From the NCBI RefSeq assembly GCF_030915405.1, contig NZ_CP133262.1, positions 1,302,001 to 1,366,000 on the forward strand: a stretch of 64,000 nt of DNA, given 5' to 3'. The notes under the pieces were generated by a model, which searched no databases, was not told the DNA's origin, and saw only the letters and a program-made list of their open reading frames with translations. The position numbers and the translations under genes were made by a program. The DNA is from Neobacillus nitrireducens. GTDB lineage: Bacteria; Bacillota; Bacilli; Bacillales; Cytobacillaceae. Of this stretch, positions 35,749 to 44,728 are shown piece by piece; position 1 is the stretch's first letter; every line of letters begins with the position of its first letter.

Positions 35749-35885
35749 TTTTCCTTATTGTTACATAAAAAAATCCACCTTTCATTCAGAATTTGGTGGA
35801 TTTGACACACTAGTACACCTTCAATCAGTTGCACTAGTACTATGAAATTTTTAGAAAAAACACTGTTGACTTTTCACTCGTAAAT
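35749..35885 (+). repeat. 137-bp dispersed repeat, right copy
   Basis: Same orientation and length as 6397-6533, with the hairpin arms AAATCCACC/GGTGGATTT, two CACTAGTAC boxes 24 nt apart (35808 and 35832), and the TTTTCACTCGTAAAT end. It stands between the integrase remnant and the degenerate tRNA-Sec. A 14-bp palindrome ACAGTTTAAACTGT (35887-35900) follows directly. Confidence 0.8.
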
Positions 35886-35953
35886 CACAGTTTAAACTGT
35901 TGACAAAACACCTACAAAAAACAGCTTAAACCCTTGATATGATTGAGTTATCT

Positions 35954-36050
35954 TGGCGGGACTGCGTGGGAATCGAACCCACCAGACCTGGCACGCAGGT
36001 CTCAAGCAGTTTTGAAAACTGTGGAGGATACCAGTACCCAATTCAGCCAA
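35954..36050 (-). pseudogene. Degenerate tRNA-Sec copy
   Basis: 97 nt aligned without gaps to the intact tRNA-Sec at 36920-37016. The 3' half, long variable arm, T arm and CCA end are the same, and the anticodon TCA is kept. The first two bases are TT instead of GG, breaking two acceptor pairs, and further changes lie in the D arm and anticodon loop. It is probably non-functional. Confidence 0.7.
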
Positions 36051-36141
36051 ATAAGTCCTTTTATATCAACGTGTGTACTATATTCCCGCTGACTTCCTTA
36101 AAAAAGGTACCCCCTACCTTTTCAATAAAAAGCTACAAATA

Positions 36142-36173
36142 AAAAACAGATACCTTGTGTGGATATCTGTTTT
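36142..36173. terminator. Terminator-like hairpin near the tRNA-Sec copies
   Basis: AAACAGATA and TATCTGTTT pair perfectly around an 11-nt loop with flanking A and T runs. No gene that it clearly ends is seen in 36051-36384; that stretch shows no convincing coding region. Confidence 0.5.
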
Positions 36174-36384
36174 AGTTCCTGTTTCTTTTTTCGCTCGGAT
36201 AAGTGTTTTCTTACTGATTACAGTTAATAATTCCACTTATTTATATATCAATGATTATTCAGTAATGTTTAGGCGTGCATTCAGAAACAATTGTAACTTG
36301 TGTAATTACGGGAATTATAGATGATGATCTATTACTTTTACATTCCCTACTCTTACAAAGGATCTCTATCATTTATTAAAATAG

Positions 36385-36504
36385 CTTGAAAAACATGGAG
36401 TAACCCATACTGCAATGGAAAGTATAGGTGTATATTGGTATATCCTAAAAGACTTTTTTGATATTACACTTGTAACTTTTAGTATTAAACAAAATAGTAA
36501 TTAA
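36385..36504 (+). pseudogene. IS110-family transposase fragment
   Basis: About 38 codons beginning after a TAG read LEKHGVTHTAMESIGVYWYI, matching the conserved MESTGVYW region of IS110 transposases, then end in TAA. Start, catalytic remainder and element ends are absent. It overlaps the 3' end of the opposite gene at 36501 by 4 nt. Confidence 0.6.
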
Positions 36505-36776
36505 GCTTTGACTTCTTCCCAGTAATATTGAATCGCCTGTTTTTTTACTACCTCCGGACAATCAACTTCATCGTCCCAATGATCGTAATTATTTTCTCCA
36601 TTTACATGTTGGATATCAACACTATAATATTTTTCTTTATATTTGAAAATAATTACTACCATCTCGGAAAAACCTGCATCGTCGTTTCCAAGTTCCTGGA
36701 CAAATTCAAGTCCGTAATTTAGGTCGTTTTTTCGTTCAGCAACAGAATCTAATATAATGCTTTTAGGAAACTTCAT
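36501..36776 (-). CDS. Hypothetical protein
   Basis: 91 residues, acidic, with a mixed alpha/beta look and no signal peptide or transmembrane segment (GFSEMVVIIFKYKEKYYSVD in the middle; DHWDDEVDCPEVV near the end). I do not recognise the family. It lies between the two tRNA-Sec copies and may be cargo of the former insertion there. Confidence 0.6.
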   Translation of the reverse strand: MKFPKSIILDSVAERKNDLNYGLEFVQELGNDDAGFSEMVVIIFKYKEKYYSVDIQHVNGENNYDHWDDEVDCPEVVKKQAIQYYWEEVKA

Positions 36777-36919
36777 CTTTCTTGCTCCTTCATTTAATAA
36801 ATAATTTTAATTGAATAATTGAGAATTTTAAGCTCTAACAATTTATTTTTTGTACGTAAAAAAAGGCCCACTAGACTCACTAATTAAATAAGTGATTGAG
36901 CGTTTACTTAAACGTATTT

Positions 36920-37016
36920 TGGCGGGACTGCGTGGGAATCGAACCCACCAGACCTGGCACGCAGGTCTCAAGCAGTTTTGAAGACTGTGGAGGACACCAG
37001 TACCCCATTCAGCCCC
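36920..37016 (-). tRNA. selC: tRNA-Sec (anticodon TCA)
   Basis: 97 nt including an encoded CCA. The acceptor strand GGGGCTG pairs with CAGTCCC (one G-T), the anticodon stem CAGT/ACTG holds loop CTTCAAA with anticodon TCA, a long variable arm (CTTGAGACCTGCGTGCCAGGTC region) follows, and the T arm is GTGGG/CCCAC. Long variable arm plus UCA anticodon identifies selenocysteine tRNA, so the organism probably decodes UGA as selenocysteine in some genes. No selA, selB or selD lies in this window. A T-rich hairpin region follows at 36858-36902. Confidence 0.92.
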
Positions 37017-37296
37017 ATGGATGTAATTTTATCAAGATGTATGGACTATGGTAACACAGTCTTTTTACTTCTCTATCATTTGTTATCATATTACTATTTA
37101 ATATGGTGGTAATCAATAGTTTTGGCGTATTTGTCAATTTTTCGACAAGCTTTTCATCATTAATATATGTAATTCGATGATTCGATTTTTGCTAAAGTTC
37201 TTGGTATAAATTTGATCAATTGTGTCCAATACTTGTCTTTGTTCATAAAAACAGACTATAATAAGAAGAAAATATAGTTTTTTGTAGGTGAATAGA

Positions 37297-37722
37297 ATGC
37301 TTCATGGTTGGTTTTTATGGTTTATCCTGTTTTGGGTATTTTTCCTTGTCGGATCATTTGCGATCGGTGGATTTTTTATGTTCCGGAAGTTTTTGAAAAA
37401 GATGCCGAAAGAAGACGGCAAGTCCGTTATGGATTGGGAAGAACATTATGTAAATGAATCACGTCATTTATGGGGGCCAGAGGAGAAAGTACTTCTAGAG
37501 GATTTAGTCAGTCCTGTTCCTGAGCTTTTCCGTGATGTTGCCAGACATAAAATTGCCGGTAAAATTGGCGAAATAGCCCTTCATGAAAAGGCATCTCAAA
37601 TTACTCAAGATCTCGTCATTCGTGGCTATATCCAAGCAACACCAAAAAGAGATCATAAGTTTCTACGTAAAAAGCTGTTTGAAAATCGAATCGATGTTGC
37701 TCCTTTTGAGCATCTATTTTAA
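37297..37722 (+). CDS. DUF2621 family membrane protein (YneK-like)
   Basis: 141 residues: one N-terminal transmembrane helix (FLWFILFWVFFLVGSFAIGG), then a charged cytoplasmic or extracytoplasmic domain ending IDVAPFEHLF. Function unknown; the family is found in Bacillus beside ccdC (yneJ), as here. AGGTG stands 6 nt before the ATG at 37297; the GTG at 37288 is less likely. It is followed by a clear terminator. Confidence 0.75.
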   Translation: MLHGWFLWFILFWVFFLVGSFAIGGFFMFRKFLKKMPKEDGKSVMDWEEHYVNESRHLWGPEEKVLLEDLVSPVPELFRDVARHKIAGKIGEIALHEKASQITQDLVIRGYIQATPKRDHKFLRKKLFENRIDVAPFEHLF

Positions 37723-37749
37723 CCGTCTAGCTAATAGATGGTTTTTTAT
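37721..37749 (+). terminator. Terminator of the DUF2621 gene
   Basis: AACCGTCTA and TAGATGGTT arms around GCTAA, followed by TTTTATTT. Confidence 0.75.
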
Positions 37750-37759
37750 TTGGGCTGTG

Positions 37760-37967
37760 CATTTACCTTGAACACTTCTTTTTTCACTTTTCGGTAAATG
37801 CACCTTCCTCTCATTTACCCACAGCACTCTTTTTTTCACTCCATCGTAAATACACCGCCCTTTCATTTACCCTCAGCACTCTTTTTTTCACTCCACGGTA
37901 AATGGACCGCCCTTTCATTTACCCTGAGCACCCGCTATTTCACCCCACGGGCAATGAACCGATTTTC
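37760..37967. repeat. Four tandem copies of a 52-bp unit
   Basis: Units start with CATTTACC at 37760, 37812, 37864 and 37916, a constant period of 52 bp. Each contains CAC-TTTTTTTCAC in the middle and CGGTAAATG near the end, so every unit is itself an inverted repeat (CATTTACC..CGGTAAATG). The two central copies are most alike; the outer ones have diverged. It fills the gap between the yneK-like gene and ccdC. Confidence 0.85.
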
Positions 37968-38027
37968 CTTTTAGCATAAGAACTCTCCGATAATCCAATA
38001 TGGAATCTCAAATTACCATTTTATAAA

Positions 38028-38056
38028 TAAAAAAACTGATCCAAGAATGGACCAGT
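38028..38056 (-). terminator. Terminator of ccdC
   Basis: On the minus strand ACTGGTCC and GGATCAGT arms are followed by a run of Ts. Confidence 0.7.
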
Positions 38057-38069
38057 ACCCAACACAAAT

Positions 38070-38549
38070 CTATATCTGTTTACCGCCATGTAACTGTTTA
38101 AACAGCTTTTTGTAGTCCAGATACATCGCAACACGCCATGGCACAATCATACAATAGGCCAGGAAGAAGAACATACCGCTTAGTTCCCCAAAATCAATGG
38201 TTGCACTTAGAACAGATTTCATAACGAGTCGAACAACTAATAACCCAATTAAGATAAAAATAAATGCTTTGGAACGCTTTAGATAAATATCATTATCGCG
38301 GATCTCAAACTTTGAGGTTTTGATTAGTAAGATTGAAAAAAGCATTCCTACTATTGCTGCCTCGATCATTTCTGCTCCACTTAATCTAAATTGCGGTTCA
38401 ATATACATGAATGCCCCACTTGACATGAAAAGTGGCGGGAGGATTATCTTCAGTGCATTCGTGGGTTTCTTTGCAGCTTTCATACGGACAACCAAGGCGA
38501 GGGTGCCCATAAAAACAGCTCCAATTGAAGAAGCAACTACCAAGTTCAT
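38070..38549 (-). CDS. ccdC: CcdC family protein (YneJ)
   Basis: 159 residues with about four to five transmembrane helices. CcdC accompanies CcdA in Bacillus and is linked by name to cytochrome c biogenesis, although a requirement has not been shown. The ATG at 38549 is 9 nt after AGGA; the ATG three codons earlier is too close. It is separated from ccdA by about 200 nt. Confidence 0.78.
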   Translation of the reverse strand: MNLVVASSIGAVFMGTLALVVRMKAAKKPTNALKIILPPLFMSSGAFMYIEPQFRLSGAEMIEAAIVGMLFSILLIKTSKFEIRDNDIYLKRSKAFIFILIGLLVVRLVMKSVLSATIDFGELSGMFFFLAYCMIVPWRVAMYLDYKKLFKQLHGGKQI

Positions 38550-38753
38550 TAGATTCATTCCTTATCTAATATATTTTCTAACCCATTATATCTCAAAAGA
38601 ATACATTTGAAAAAGTTAAACCCTTGATAAACGCTTCCCATTTTTAACGATACTGGCAATTGCTAGTAAAAAGGAAAAAATCCTTTTAGGAATTTTCCAA
38701 TCATTGAAATTTATATTTTAATATAATTACTTTTTCTATCTTATTAAGATACA

Positions 38754-39461
38754 TTAAAACCCTGTAAATCCTCCAAACATTTCTGAAAAGAATATAATAA
38801 TTTTTGTCATCCAGTCAAAAAAGAGGACAATCCCCATCACAATCATTATGTAGCCGCCAACTTTAACAATTTTTGCACTGTTCTTCTTGATCCAATTCAT
38901 GCGGCCAAGGAAGAATGAGAGGATGAAGAATGGTATCGCAAAACCTAGTGAATAAGCAATCATGTACAACATGCCTGAACCTGGGTTTGTAGCTGCCAAA
39001 GAGATAACGAAGGATAAGATTGGACCAGTACAAGGCGTCCAGCCCGCTGCAAAAGCCATCCCAATTAATACCGAGCCAAAATAGCCTGAAGGGCGATTTT
39101 TAAATTCAATGCGGCGATCTTTCATCATAAATTGCGGATTTAAAATTCCAACGATAACTAATCCAAAGAAAACAATAAAAATTCCGCCTAGTTGACGAAT
39201 AAGGTCCTTATACTGTAAGAAGAAACTTCCTAGGAACGAAGTCCCAAAACCAATGGCGATAAAAATAATCGAAAAGCCTAATAGGAAAAATAATGTGTGG
39301 AGTAGACTCCGCTTTTGAAGCATGGCATTTTCGCTTTTCAGTTCCCCTACTGACATACCAGTAATGTACGAGAGAAATGCAGGATAAAGCGGTAAACAAC
39401 AAGGTGATATAAAACTTAAAAATCCTGCTCCTAATGCTAAAAATATATTTACATCTGACAT
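38754..39461 (-). CDS. ccdA: CcdA, thiol-disulfide membrane transporter for cytochrome c maturation
   Basis: 235 residues, six transmembrane helices. The conserved cysteines are in [11 protein letters not shown] and [12 protein letters not shown]. CcdA carries reducing equivalents from cytoplasmic thioredoxin to outer-face partners that reduce apocytochrome c and serve sporulation. The ATG at 39461 has GGGAG 7 nt upstream and gives the B. subtilis length. It would support heme attachment in the cytochrome c at 12298-12750. Confidence 0.9.
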   Translation of the reverse strand: MSDVNIFLALGAGFLSFISPCCLPLYPAFLSYITGMSVGELKSENAMLQKRSLLHTLFFLLGFSIIFIAIGFGTSFLGSFFLQYKDLIRQLGGIFIVFFGLVIVGILNPQFMMKDRRIEFKNRPSGYFGSVLIGMAFAAGWTPCTGPILSFVISLAATNPGSGMLYMIAYSLGFAIPFFILSFFLGRMNWIKKNSAKIVKVGGYIMIVMGIVLFFDWMTKIIIFFSEMFGGFTGF

Positions 39462-39727
39462 ATTAACACTCCCACTATAGTCGATACGTTTATATTCTAA
39501 CAAATGTTTGATATAAAAGATAATGGTTAACTTGAATATTTTGTGTCGCCGCCTGCTTTTTTGATTCCCTAAAAAAATCCCATTATTAATGTATATTGGA
39601 TATTTATTTACAAATGTCTTTGAAAAAATTTACATCATAGGTTATACTAGTAAAATCAGTCCAAATTTGATATATTAGTATTCTATTCATACCATAATTT
39701 AGGAGTTATCCGGAAAGGACATCAGCC

Positions 39728-39904
39728 GTGACAAAAAATGATTTAGTGACATTAATTGAAAAAAAACGTGCTGAATTAATTCAAGTCGCCATTACTAACG
39801 GCTTGACATCCTCCGTTGCTATTCGTTACAGCCAGGAACTCGATCATCTTTTAAATGAATATCACAGAGTCTATATAAAAAATATTCCATCTTCAGCCTG
39901 TTAA
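39728..39904 (+). CDS. Spo0E-like aspartyl-phosphate phosphatase
   Basis: 58 codons from a GTG, with AAAGGA 9 nt upstream. The helix-loop-helix sequence and SQELDHLLNEY match the Spo0E family signature SQELDxLI. Such small proteins remove phosphate from Spo0A~P and delay sporulation. A terminator follows at 39946-39975. Confidence 0.75.
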   Translation: MTKNDLVTLIEKKRAELIQVAITNGLTSSVAIRYSQELDHLLNEYHRVYIKNIPSSAC

Positions 39905-39945
39905 CAGAAAAATTTTAAAGTAGAAATAAAAATTAAGAACTAGTA

Positions 39946-39975
39946 AAAGCCTGGCAAATACGCCAAGCTTTTTTA
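39946..39975 (+). terminator. Terminator of the Spo0E-like gene
   Basis: AAGCCTGGC pairs with GCCAAGCTT (one bulge), followed by TTTTT. Confidence 0.7.
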
Positions 39976-40022
39976 GCATCCAAAGGCTAGTGTCTTTCGC
40001 TTTCACTTTATGCCTTCTGATA

Positions 40023-41816
40023 TTATTTCACAACATCCTTAAGACGTTCCACTGATCCGTTTTGTAAAAGAAACATTTTATGATACAAACCACCTAGTGC
40101 AAGCAGCTCCTGATGGTTTCCTCGTTCAACGATTTCACCTTGATGTAATACTAAAATTAAATCCGCATCCTGAATGGTAGAGAGGCGATGGGCAATTGCG
40201 ATCGTTGTTCGTCCTTTTCGCATTTTCGATAAGGATGTTTGAATCGCTTCTTCTGTTTCTGTATCAATATTGGCAGTTGCTTCATCAAGAACCAATATTT
40301 TGGGATTTGCCGCAATCGTTCGCGCAAACGCAATTAACTGCCTTTGACCACTTGAAAATGTGGTACCCCGCTCGACTACCTTGTGGTTAAATCCGTCGTC
40401 TAGTTTTTCGATGAATGTATGGGCCTGGACAAACCTTGCTGCCTCTTCCACTTGTTCATCCGTCATGTTTTCTTTGTGAAGGCGGATATTCTCTTTAATC
40501 GTCCCGTAGAATAAAAAGGGATCCTGTAAAACTAGGCCCATTTTCTCCCTAAGTTCTGCTTTTGTAAAATCACGAATCGATTGACCATCTATAAAAATGT
40601 CCCCTCGTTTATATTCATAGAACCTCATCAACAAATTAATAATCGAGCTCTTTCCGCTGCCAGTGTGGCCAACGAGTGCAACGGTTTCACCTGGATTGGC
40701 GGTGAAGGTAATCGATTTTAGCACATCCTGTTTACCATTATAGGAAAAACTTAAATTCTTAAATTCAATCTTTCCTTCTTGAATTGAAATGGTCCTCTCT
40801 TCCTCTTGCAGCGGTGCTAATTCATCCTCATCCAACAGTTTGAAGACACGCGAACCTGCCACAATCGCTTGTTGGTACAAGGAAAGCCTCATCATCATCT
40901 GATTGACCGGTTCGAAAAAGCGATCCAAATAATTAATGAAGGCATAAACCAAACCGATTTCCACGACATTTTTAAAAGAAGTAATCCCAAAATAACTTAA
41001 TACAATGATTAAACCTAAAATATAGATTAGATCAATCGCAGGTCTTAACAATAGACCATCAATTTTGATATTTTTCATTCCTGCCTGGTAGTGTTGGTCA
41101 TTAATAGCTCCAAATTCAGCCCGGAGCCGTTTTTCCTGACGAAACACTTGAACAATTCCCATACCTGATAATGATTCACTGAGCTTGGCATTCAACTGGC
41201 TTAGTCGTTCACGCATATCGAGGTAAAATCGTGAACTTAATTTTCTATAAAGGTTCATGACAAACATTAATAACGGCAGAATGACGATACATAATAATCC
41301 TAGTTTGATATTCAGAATAAACATCGCAATAAAAATACCAATTAATAAAAATCCACCTTGGATAAACGTAGCAATTACAGTAACAAACATATCTTTAATG
41401 GCTTCGGTATCATTGGTTACCCTCGAAACAATGCTTCCTGCAGGTGTTTTATCAAAGTACTTTAAGCCTAATGATTGGACTTTAGAAAACACATCAATGC
41501 GAAGCTGTTGGATAATTTTTAAAGCAAGCTCTTGGAATTTAACAAATTGAAAAAACATCAGGATCGCTTTGATTATTTGAATGGCCATATAGGTGGAGCC
41601 TAGAATTAGTAGTGGCTGAAACGCAAGCTTTCCAGGGGTTAAATAATCATCAATGAATATTTTCACGATAATTGGCAATACAATATCTCCGACGGTTGTT
41701 AAGAGTAAGAAGATAAAGGCCAGTACAAGGAGTTTTTTATGTGGGCTGGTATAGGACAGAAGCCGGAATAAAATCTTTCTTTGTTCACGTTCGGTGAGCT
41801 TTGTGTTTTCTTCCAT
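40023..41816 (-). CDS. ABC exporter half-transporter, second subunit (YheH/BmrD-like)
   Basis: 597 residues: six transmembrane helices (about 30-300), then an ATPase with Walker A VGHTGSGKSSI, signature SSGQRQLIAF and Walker B ILVLDEATANID. It pairs with the next gene upstream as a heterodimeric multidrug-type exporter. The ATG at 41816, 1 nt after the partner's stop and 8 nt from GGGGG, is preferred over the open-frame start at 41837. Substrate unknown. Confidence 0.85.
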   Translation of the reverse strand: MEENTKLTEREQRKILFRLLSYTSPHKKLLVLAFIFLLLTTVGDIVLPIIVKIFIDDYLTPGKLAFQPLLILGSTYMAIQIIKAILMFFQFVKFQELALKIIQQLRIDVFSKVQSLGLKYFDKTPAGSIVSRVTNDTEAIKDMFVTVIATFIQGGFLLIGIFIAMFILNIKLGLLCIVILPLLMFVMNLYRKLSSRFYLDMRERLSQLNAKLSESLSGMGIVQVFRQEKRLRAEFGAINDQHYQAGMKNIKIDGLLLRPAIDLIYILGLIIVLSYFGITSFKNVVEIGLVYAFINYLDRFFEPVNQMMMRLSLYQQAIVAGSRVFKLLDEDELAPLQEEERTISIQEGKIEFKNLSFSYNGKQDVLKSITFTANPGETVALVGHTGSGKSSIINLLMRFYEYKRGDIFIDGQSIRDFTKAELREKMGLVLQDPFLFYGTIKENIRLHKENMTDEQVEEAARFVQAHTFIEKLDDGFNHKVVERGTTFSSGQRQLIAFARTIAANPKILVLDEATANIDTETEEAIQTSLSKMRKGRTTIAIAHRLSTIQDADLILVLHQGEIVERGNHQELLALGGLYHKMFLLQNGSVERLKDVVK

Positions 41817-41817
41817 C

Positions 41818-43569
41818 CTAATGGCCCCCATGCTCAACCAGCTCTTCTAGCTGCTGGCGTAAATACATTTCCTTATACCATCCATCTGATTCCATCAAAT
41901 CTTCATGCTTACCTCTTTCAACAATTTTTCCATCCTCAAGAACAAGAATAAGATCTGCATGTTGAATGGCGCTTAATCGATGTGAGGTAATGATGGTGGT
42001 CTTGCCTTCTCTGTTCTGTCTCAAGGAGGAAAGAATGGCTGCTTCCGTTTTCGCATCAACAGCAGACAAGGAATCGTCGAGGACCAGGACTTCTGGATTC
42101 ATCAGCAAAGCCCGCGCAATCGAAATCCTTTGTTTCTGCCCTCCCGATAAAGACACACCCCGTTCTCCAACAATCGTATGGTACCCATTCATGAATTGAA
42201 GGATGTCGTCATGAATATTTGCAAGCCTAGCAGCATTCTCGATTTCTTTCGTAGATGCGTTTGGGTTAGTAAAGGCAATGTTTTCACCGACAGAGGCCGA
42301 AAACAAGAAATGATCTTGCGGAACATACCCGATAGCTTCGCGTAGTTTTTCGAGTTTATATTCTTGCAGAGTCTTTCCACCGAACATAATTCCCCCATGA
42401 TAACGATCAAATTCACGTATAAGGAGCTTTAAGAGAGTTGTTTTTCCAGCACCTGTTTTCCCAACAATCCCAAGAGTTTCCCCTGTATGTAGTATAAAAT
42501 TAATATCTTTTAAAACCGGTGTTGTTTCTCCGGGATAAGTAAAATCCGCAAGCTTGAATTCGATATCACCTTCCGGCACGACATTTAAAGCTTTCTCGTC
42601 ATTGGTGATGTCTACTTTTTCTTGAAAGAGCAAGGAAACACGGTCATATGAAGCACTCCCCCGCTCAACAATGTTAAATAACCAACCAAAGGCAAGCATT
42701 GGCCAGATAAGTAACCCTAAGTAAGTAGTAAACGAGAGTAATTGTCCAATTGTTAATTCCCCATTTAGTACGTACTTCGCTCCAAACACAATCGATAAAA
42801 AGAAGGAGATTCCCACAATAATCGAAATCGTTGGATCGAAAAGAGAATCAATTTTTGCAACTGTAATATTTTTTTGGACAACGTCCTCAGATTGCTTACG
42901 AAAATCCTCAATATCTTCTTTTTCTTGACCAAAGGTTTTAATTACTTTAATCCCAGTGATACTCTCCTGAGTCTTATCATTTAAAGATGAAAACGCTTCT
43001 TGTGCTTGATAAAAAGTTCGATGGAGCATCGTTCCAAACCAGCTCGTAAGGATGACCATAAAGGGCATCGGAATTAAACAGATTAATGTTAATTTCCAAC
43101 TGATTGTAAAAGCCATCGCAGCGATGACAAACCCGCCAGTTGAAAGAGAATCAACGAACGTTAACACACCAACACCCGCTGTCTGCTGAATTGCCTGCAA
43201 ATCGTTAGTGGCATGTGCCATCAGGTCTCCAATTCGACGTTTTTGGTAAAAGGCTGGTGACATATTTGTAAAATGTTGATAGAGACGATTTCGAAGCAAT
43301 TTACTAAGCTTTACCGATGATCCGAAAATCATAATCCTCCAATAATAGCGAAGGAAATACATGGCCAAAGCTACAACGACGAGCACTCCCATCCACTGTC
43401 CAAGTAATCCAATGGTCATCGAGCCTTCGTTAATTTGGTCGGCAATGACTCCAATTATTTTTGGCGGCACCAGCTGTAATACCGCTACAATCATTAAGAT
43501 GAATATCCCTGAAAGATACGCTTTTTTCTCTTGTTTAAAATACCAGCCTAATTCTAAAAATACTTTCAT
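41818..43569 (-). CDS. ABC exporter half-transporter, first subunit (YheI/BmrC-like)
   Basis: 583 residues: six-helix domain, then ATPase with Walker A VGKTGAGKTTL, signature LSGGQKQRISI and Walker B VLVLDDSLSAVDA. The Asp after Walker B, in place of the catalytic Glu, is a feature of the degenerate subunit of heterodimeric exporters such as BmrC/BmrD, while the partner has Glu. The two genes are adjacent and co-translated. Confidence 0.85.
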   Translation of the reverse strand: MKVFLELGWYFKQEKKAYLSGIFILMIVAVLQLVPPKIIGVIADQINEGSMTIGLLGQWMGVLVVVALAMYFLRYYWRIMIFGSSVKLSKLLRNRLYQHFTNMSPAFYQKRRIGDLMAHATNDLQAIQQTAGVGVLTFVDSLSTGGFVIAAMAFTISWKLTLICLIPMPFMVILTSWFGTMLHRTFYQAQEAFSSLNDKTQESITGIKVIKTFGQEKEDIEDFRKQSEDVVQKNITVAKIDSLFDPTISIIVGISFFLSIVFGAKYVLNGELTIGQLLSFTTYLGLLIWPMLAFGWLFNIVERGSASYDRVSLLFQEKVDITNDEKALNVVPEGDIEFKLADFTYPGETTPVLKDINFILHTGETLGIVGKTGAGKTTLLKLLIREFDRYHGGIMFGGKTLQEYKLEKLREAIGYVPQDHFLFSASVGENIAFTNPNASTKEIENAARLANIHDDILQFMNGYHTIVGERGVSLSGGQKQRISIARALLMNPEVLVLDDSLSAVDAKTEAAILSSLRQNREGKTTIITSHRLSAIQHADLILVLEDGKIVERGKHEDLMESDGWYKEMYLRQQLEELVEHGGH

Positions 43570-43715
43570 TCAAACGCCCCCAAGATAAAAGAAAATCGTT
43601 CTCTTAAATTTTCTTAATTAACAATGGTGTACGGAAAAATTATCCAGACTGACTGAGGTTTTATTTTACCAAATTTTTATAAAATGATAAAGATTTAGAA
43701 TTTATATTTGAGCAC

Positions 43716-43746
43716 GAAAAAAGCACCCATTATTATATGAGTGCTT
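43716..43746 (-). terminator. Terminator of yneF
   Basis: AAGCAC and GTGCTT arms, with TTTTC following on the minus strand. Confidence 0.55.
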
Positions 43747-43753
43747 GTCCGTT

Positions 43754-43975
43754 TTATTTTGATTGTTGCTTGTTCATTGCAGCCATCATTTGGTTGATTT
43801 TCTTTTGTGATGGTTTTTGACCCATTTGCATCATCATCATTTTCAACATTTGTTCGTTGATTGGCGGATTTTTCTTTAAATAGCTCATCATATATTTACG
43901 AGCAATGAAAAATCCTAGTGCTACACCAGCTGCTAATGCTAGTATACCAACTAGAATGTAATATAACATATTCAA
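43754..43975 (-). CDS. yneF: YneF family small membrane protein (UPF0154)
   Basis: 73 residues: one N-terminal transmembrane helix ([20 protein letters not shown]), then a basic tail with [20 protein letters not shown], the hallmark of UPF0154. Function unknown. Gene order with sirA and tkt matches B. subtilis. Confidence 0.88.
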   Translation of the reverse strand: MNMLYYILVGILALAAGVALGFFIARKYMMSYLKKNPPINEQMLKMMMMQMGQKPSQKKINQMMAAMNKQQSK

Positions 43976-44040
43976 CTTCCTCCTTCGTGTTGTCTATCTT
44001 ACAGTGTACTAAATTATACACGATTAGACAATATCTGCGA

Positions 44041-44484
44041 TTAGATAAATTTTCTTTCCTTTATTGGCTTTAACCAGCCGTAACGTTGATGTTCAAGGTC
44101 TATCGCCAAAAAAGAGGACTCACACTTTCTTAATACTTCAAAAAAAGCCGTCTCTGCTTCATAACTGCCTTGGGCATCAATTGTAATTAGGTCTTGGAAT
44201 ACTTCTAACTTTGCCGTACTTAGTTTTCCACTTAATTCAATTGAATATGCACCATGCTCTGCTTTAAATCCCTTAATTTTTCCAAGCTGCTTTTGAATAA
44301 GCTGATGAATTTTAAGTACCTCTACTTTTTTGGTTATATAAGAAATTTGTTTTTGTGTAATAAATTTAAGCTCGCCGTTTGCTTTTTGATGTTCCTTAAA
44401 AAGCTGAAAAAACAATCGCTCTCTTCCGAAGTAATGGGTCGCAAATTCATCTTCTATTAAATATAGCTGATATTTTCTCACCAC
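44041..44484 (-). CDS. sirA: SirA, sporulation inhibitor of replication
   Basis: 147 residues matching the SirA (YneE) family (YQLYLIEDEFATHYFGRERL at the start). In B. subtilis it is made under Spo0A control and binds DnaA domain I to stop new rounds of replication during sporulation. It lies between tkt and yneF, as in B. subtilis. Confidence 0.82.
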   Translation of the reverse strand: MVRKYQLYLIEDEFATHYFGRERLFFQLFKEHQKANGELKFITQKQISYITKKVEVLKIHQLIQKQLGKIKGFKAEHGAYSIELSGKLSTAKLEVFQDLITIDAQGSYEAETAFFEVLRKCESSFLAIDLEHQRYGWLKPIKERKFI

Positions 44485-44680
44485 TGTTCTCTCCTTCGTT
44501 GATTACCCTTTTTACTATTATAAAAAAAGTCAAACGTAACTTTTGTCTTTCGGCGGCAAAAACTTTCACTATTTTTGTCGATTAGCAGGATTCTAAGCTA
44601 ATCTTTATAAATTCGGTAGATTTATTGAATTTTCCTTTTAAAAAATGGCATTGTTCAAAAAAATGTAAAAAATAAAGTCA

Positions 44681-44708
44681 AAAAAAGAAGAACGGATTTA
44701 TCCGTTCT
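44681..44708 (-). terminator. Terminator of tkt
   Basis: GAACGGA and TCCGTTC arms with a 4-nt loop, followed on the minus strand by TTCTTTTTT. Confidence 0.8.
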
Positions 44709-44728
44709 CCCTTATGCCAAAATATTAA

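Noticed and set aside
37760..37967. CRISPR array
   Set aside because: The 52-bp units follow each other without unique spacers and no cas genes are present.
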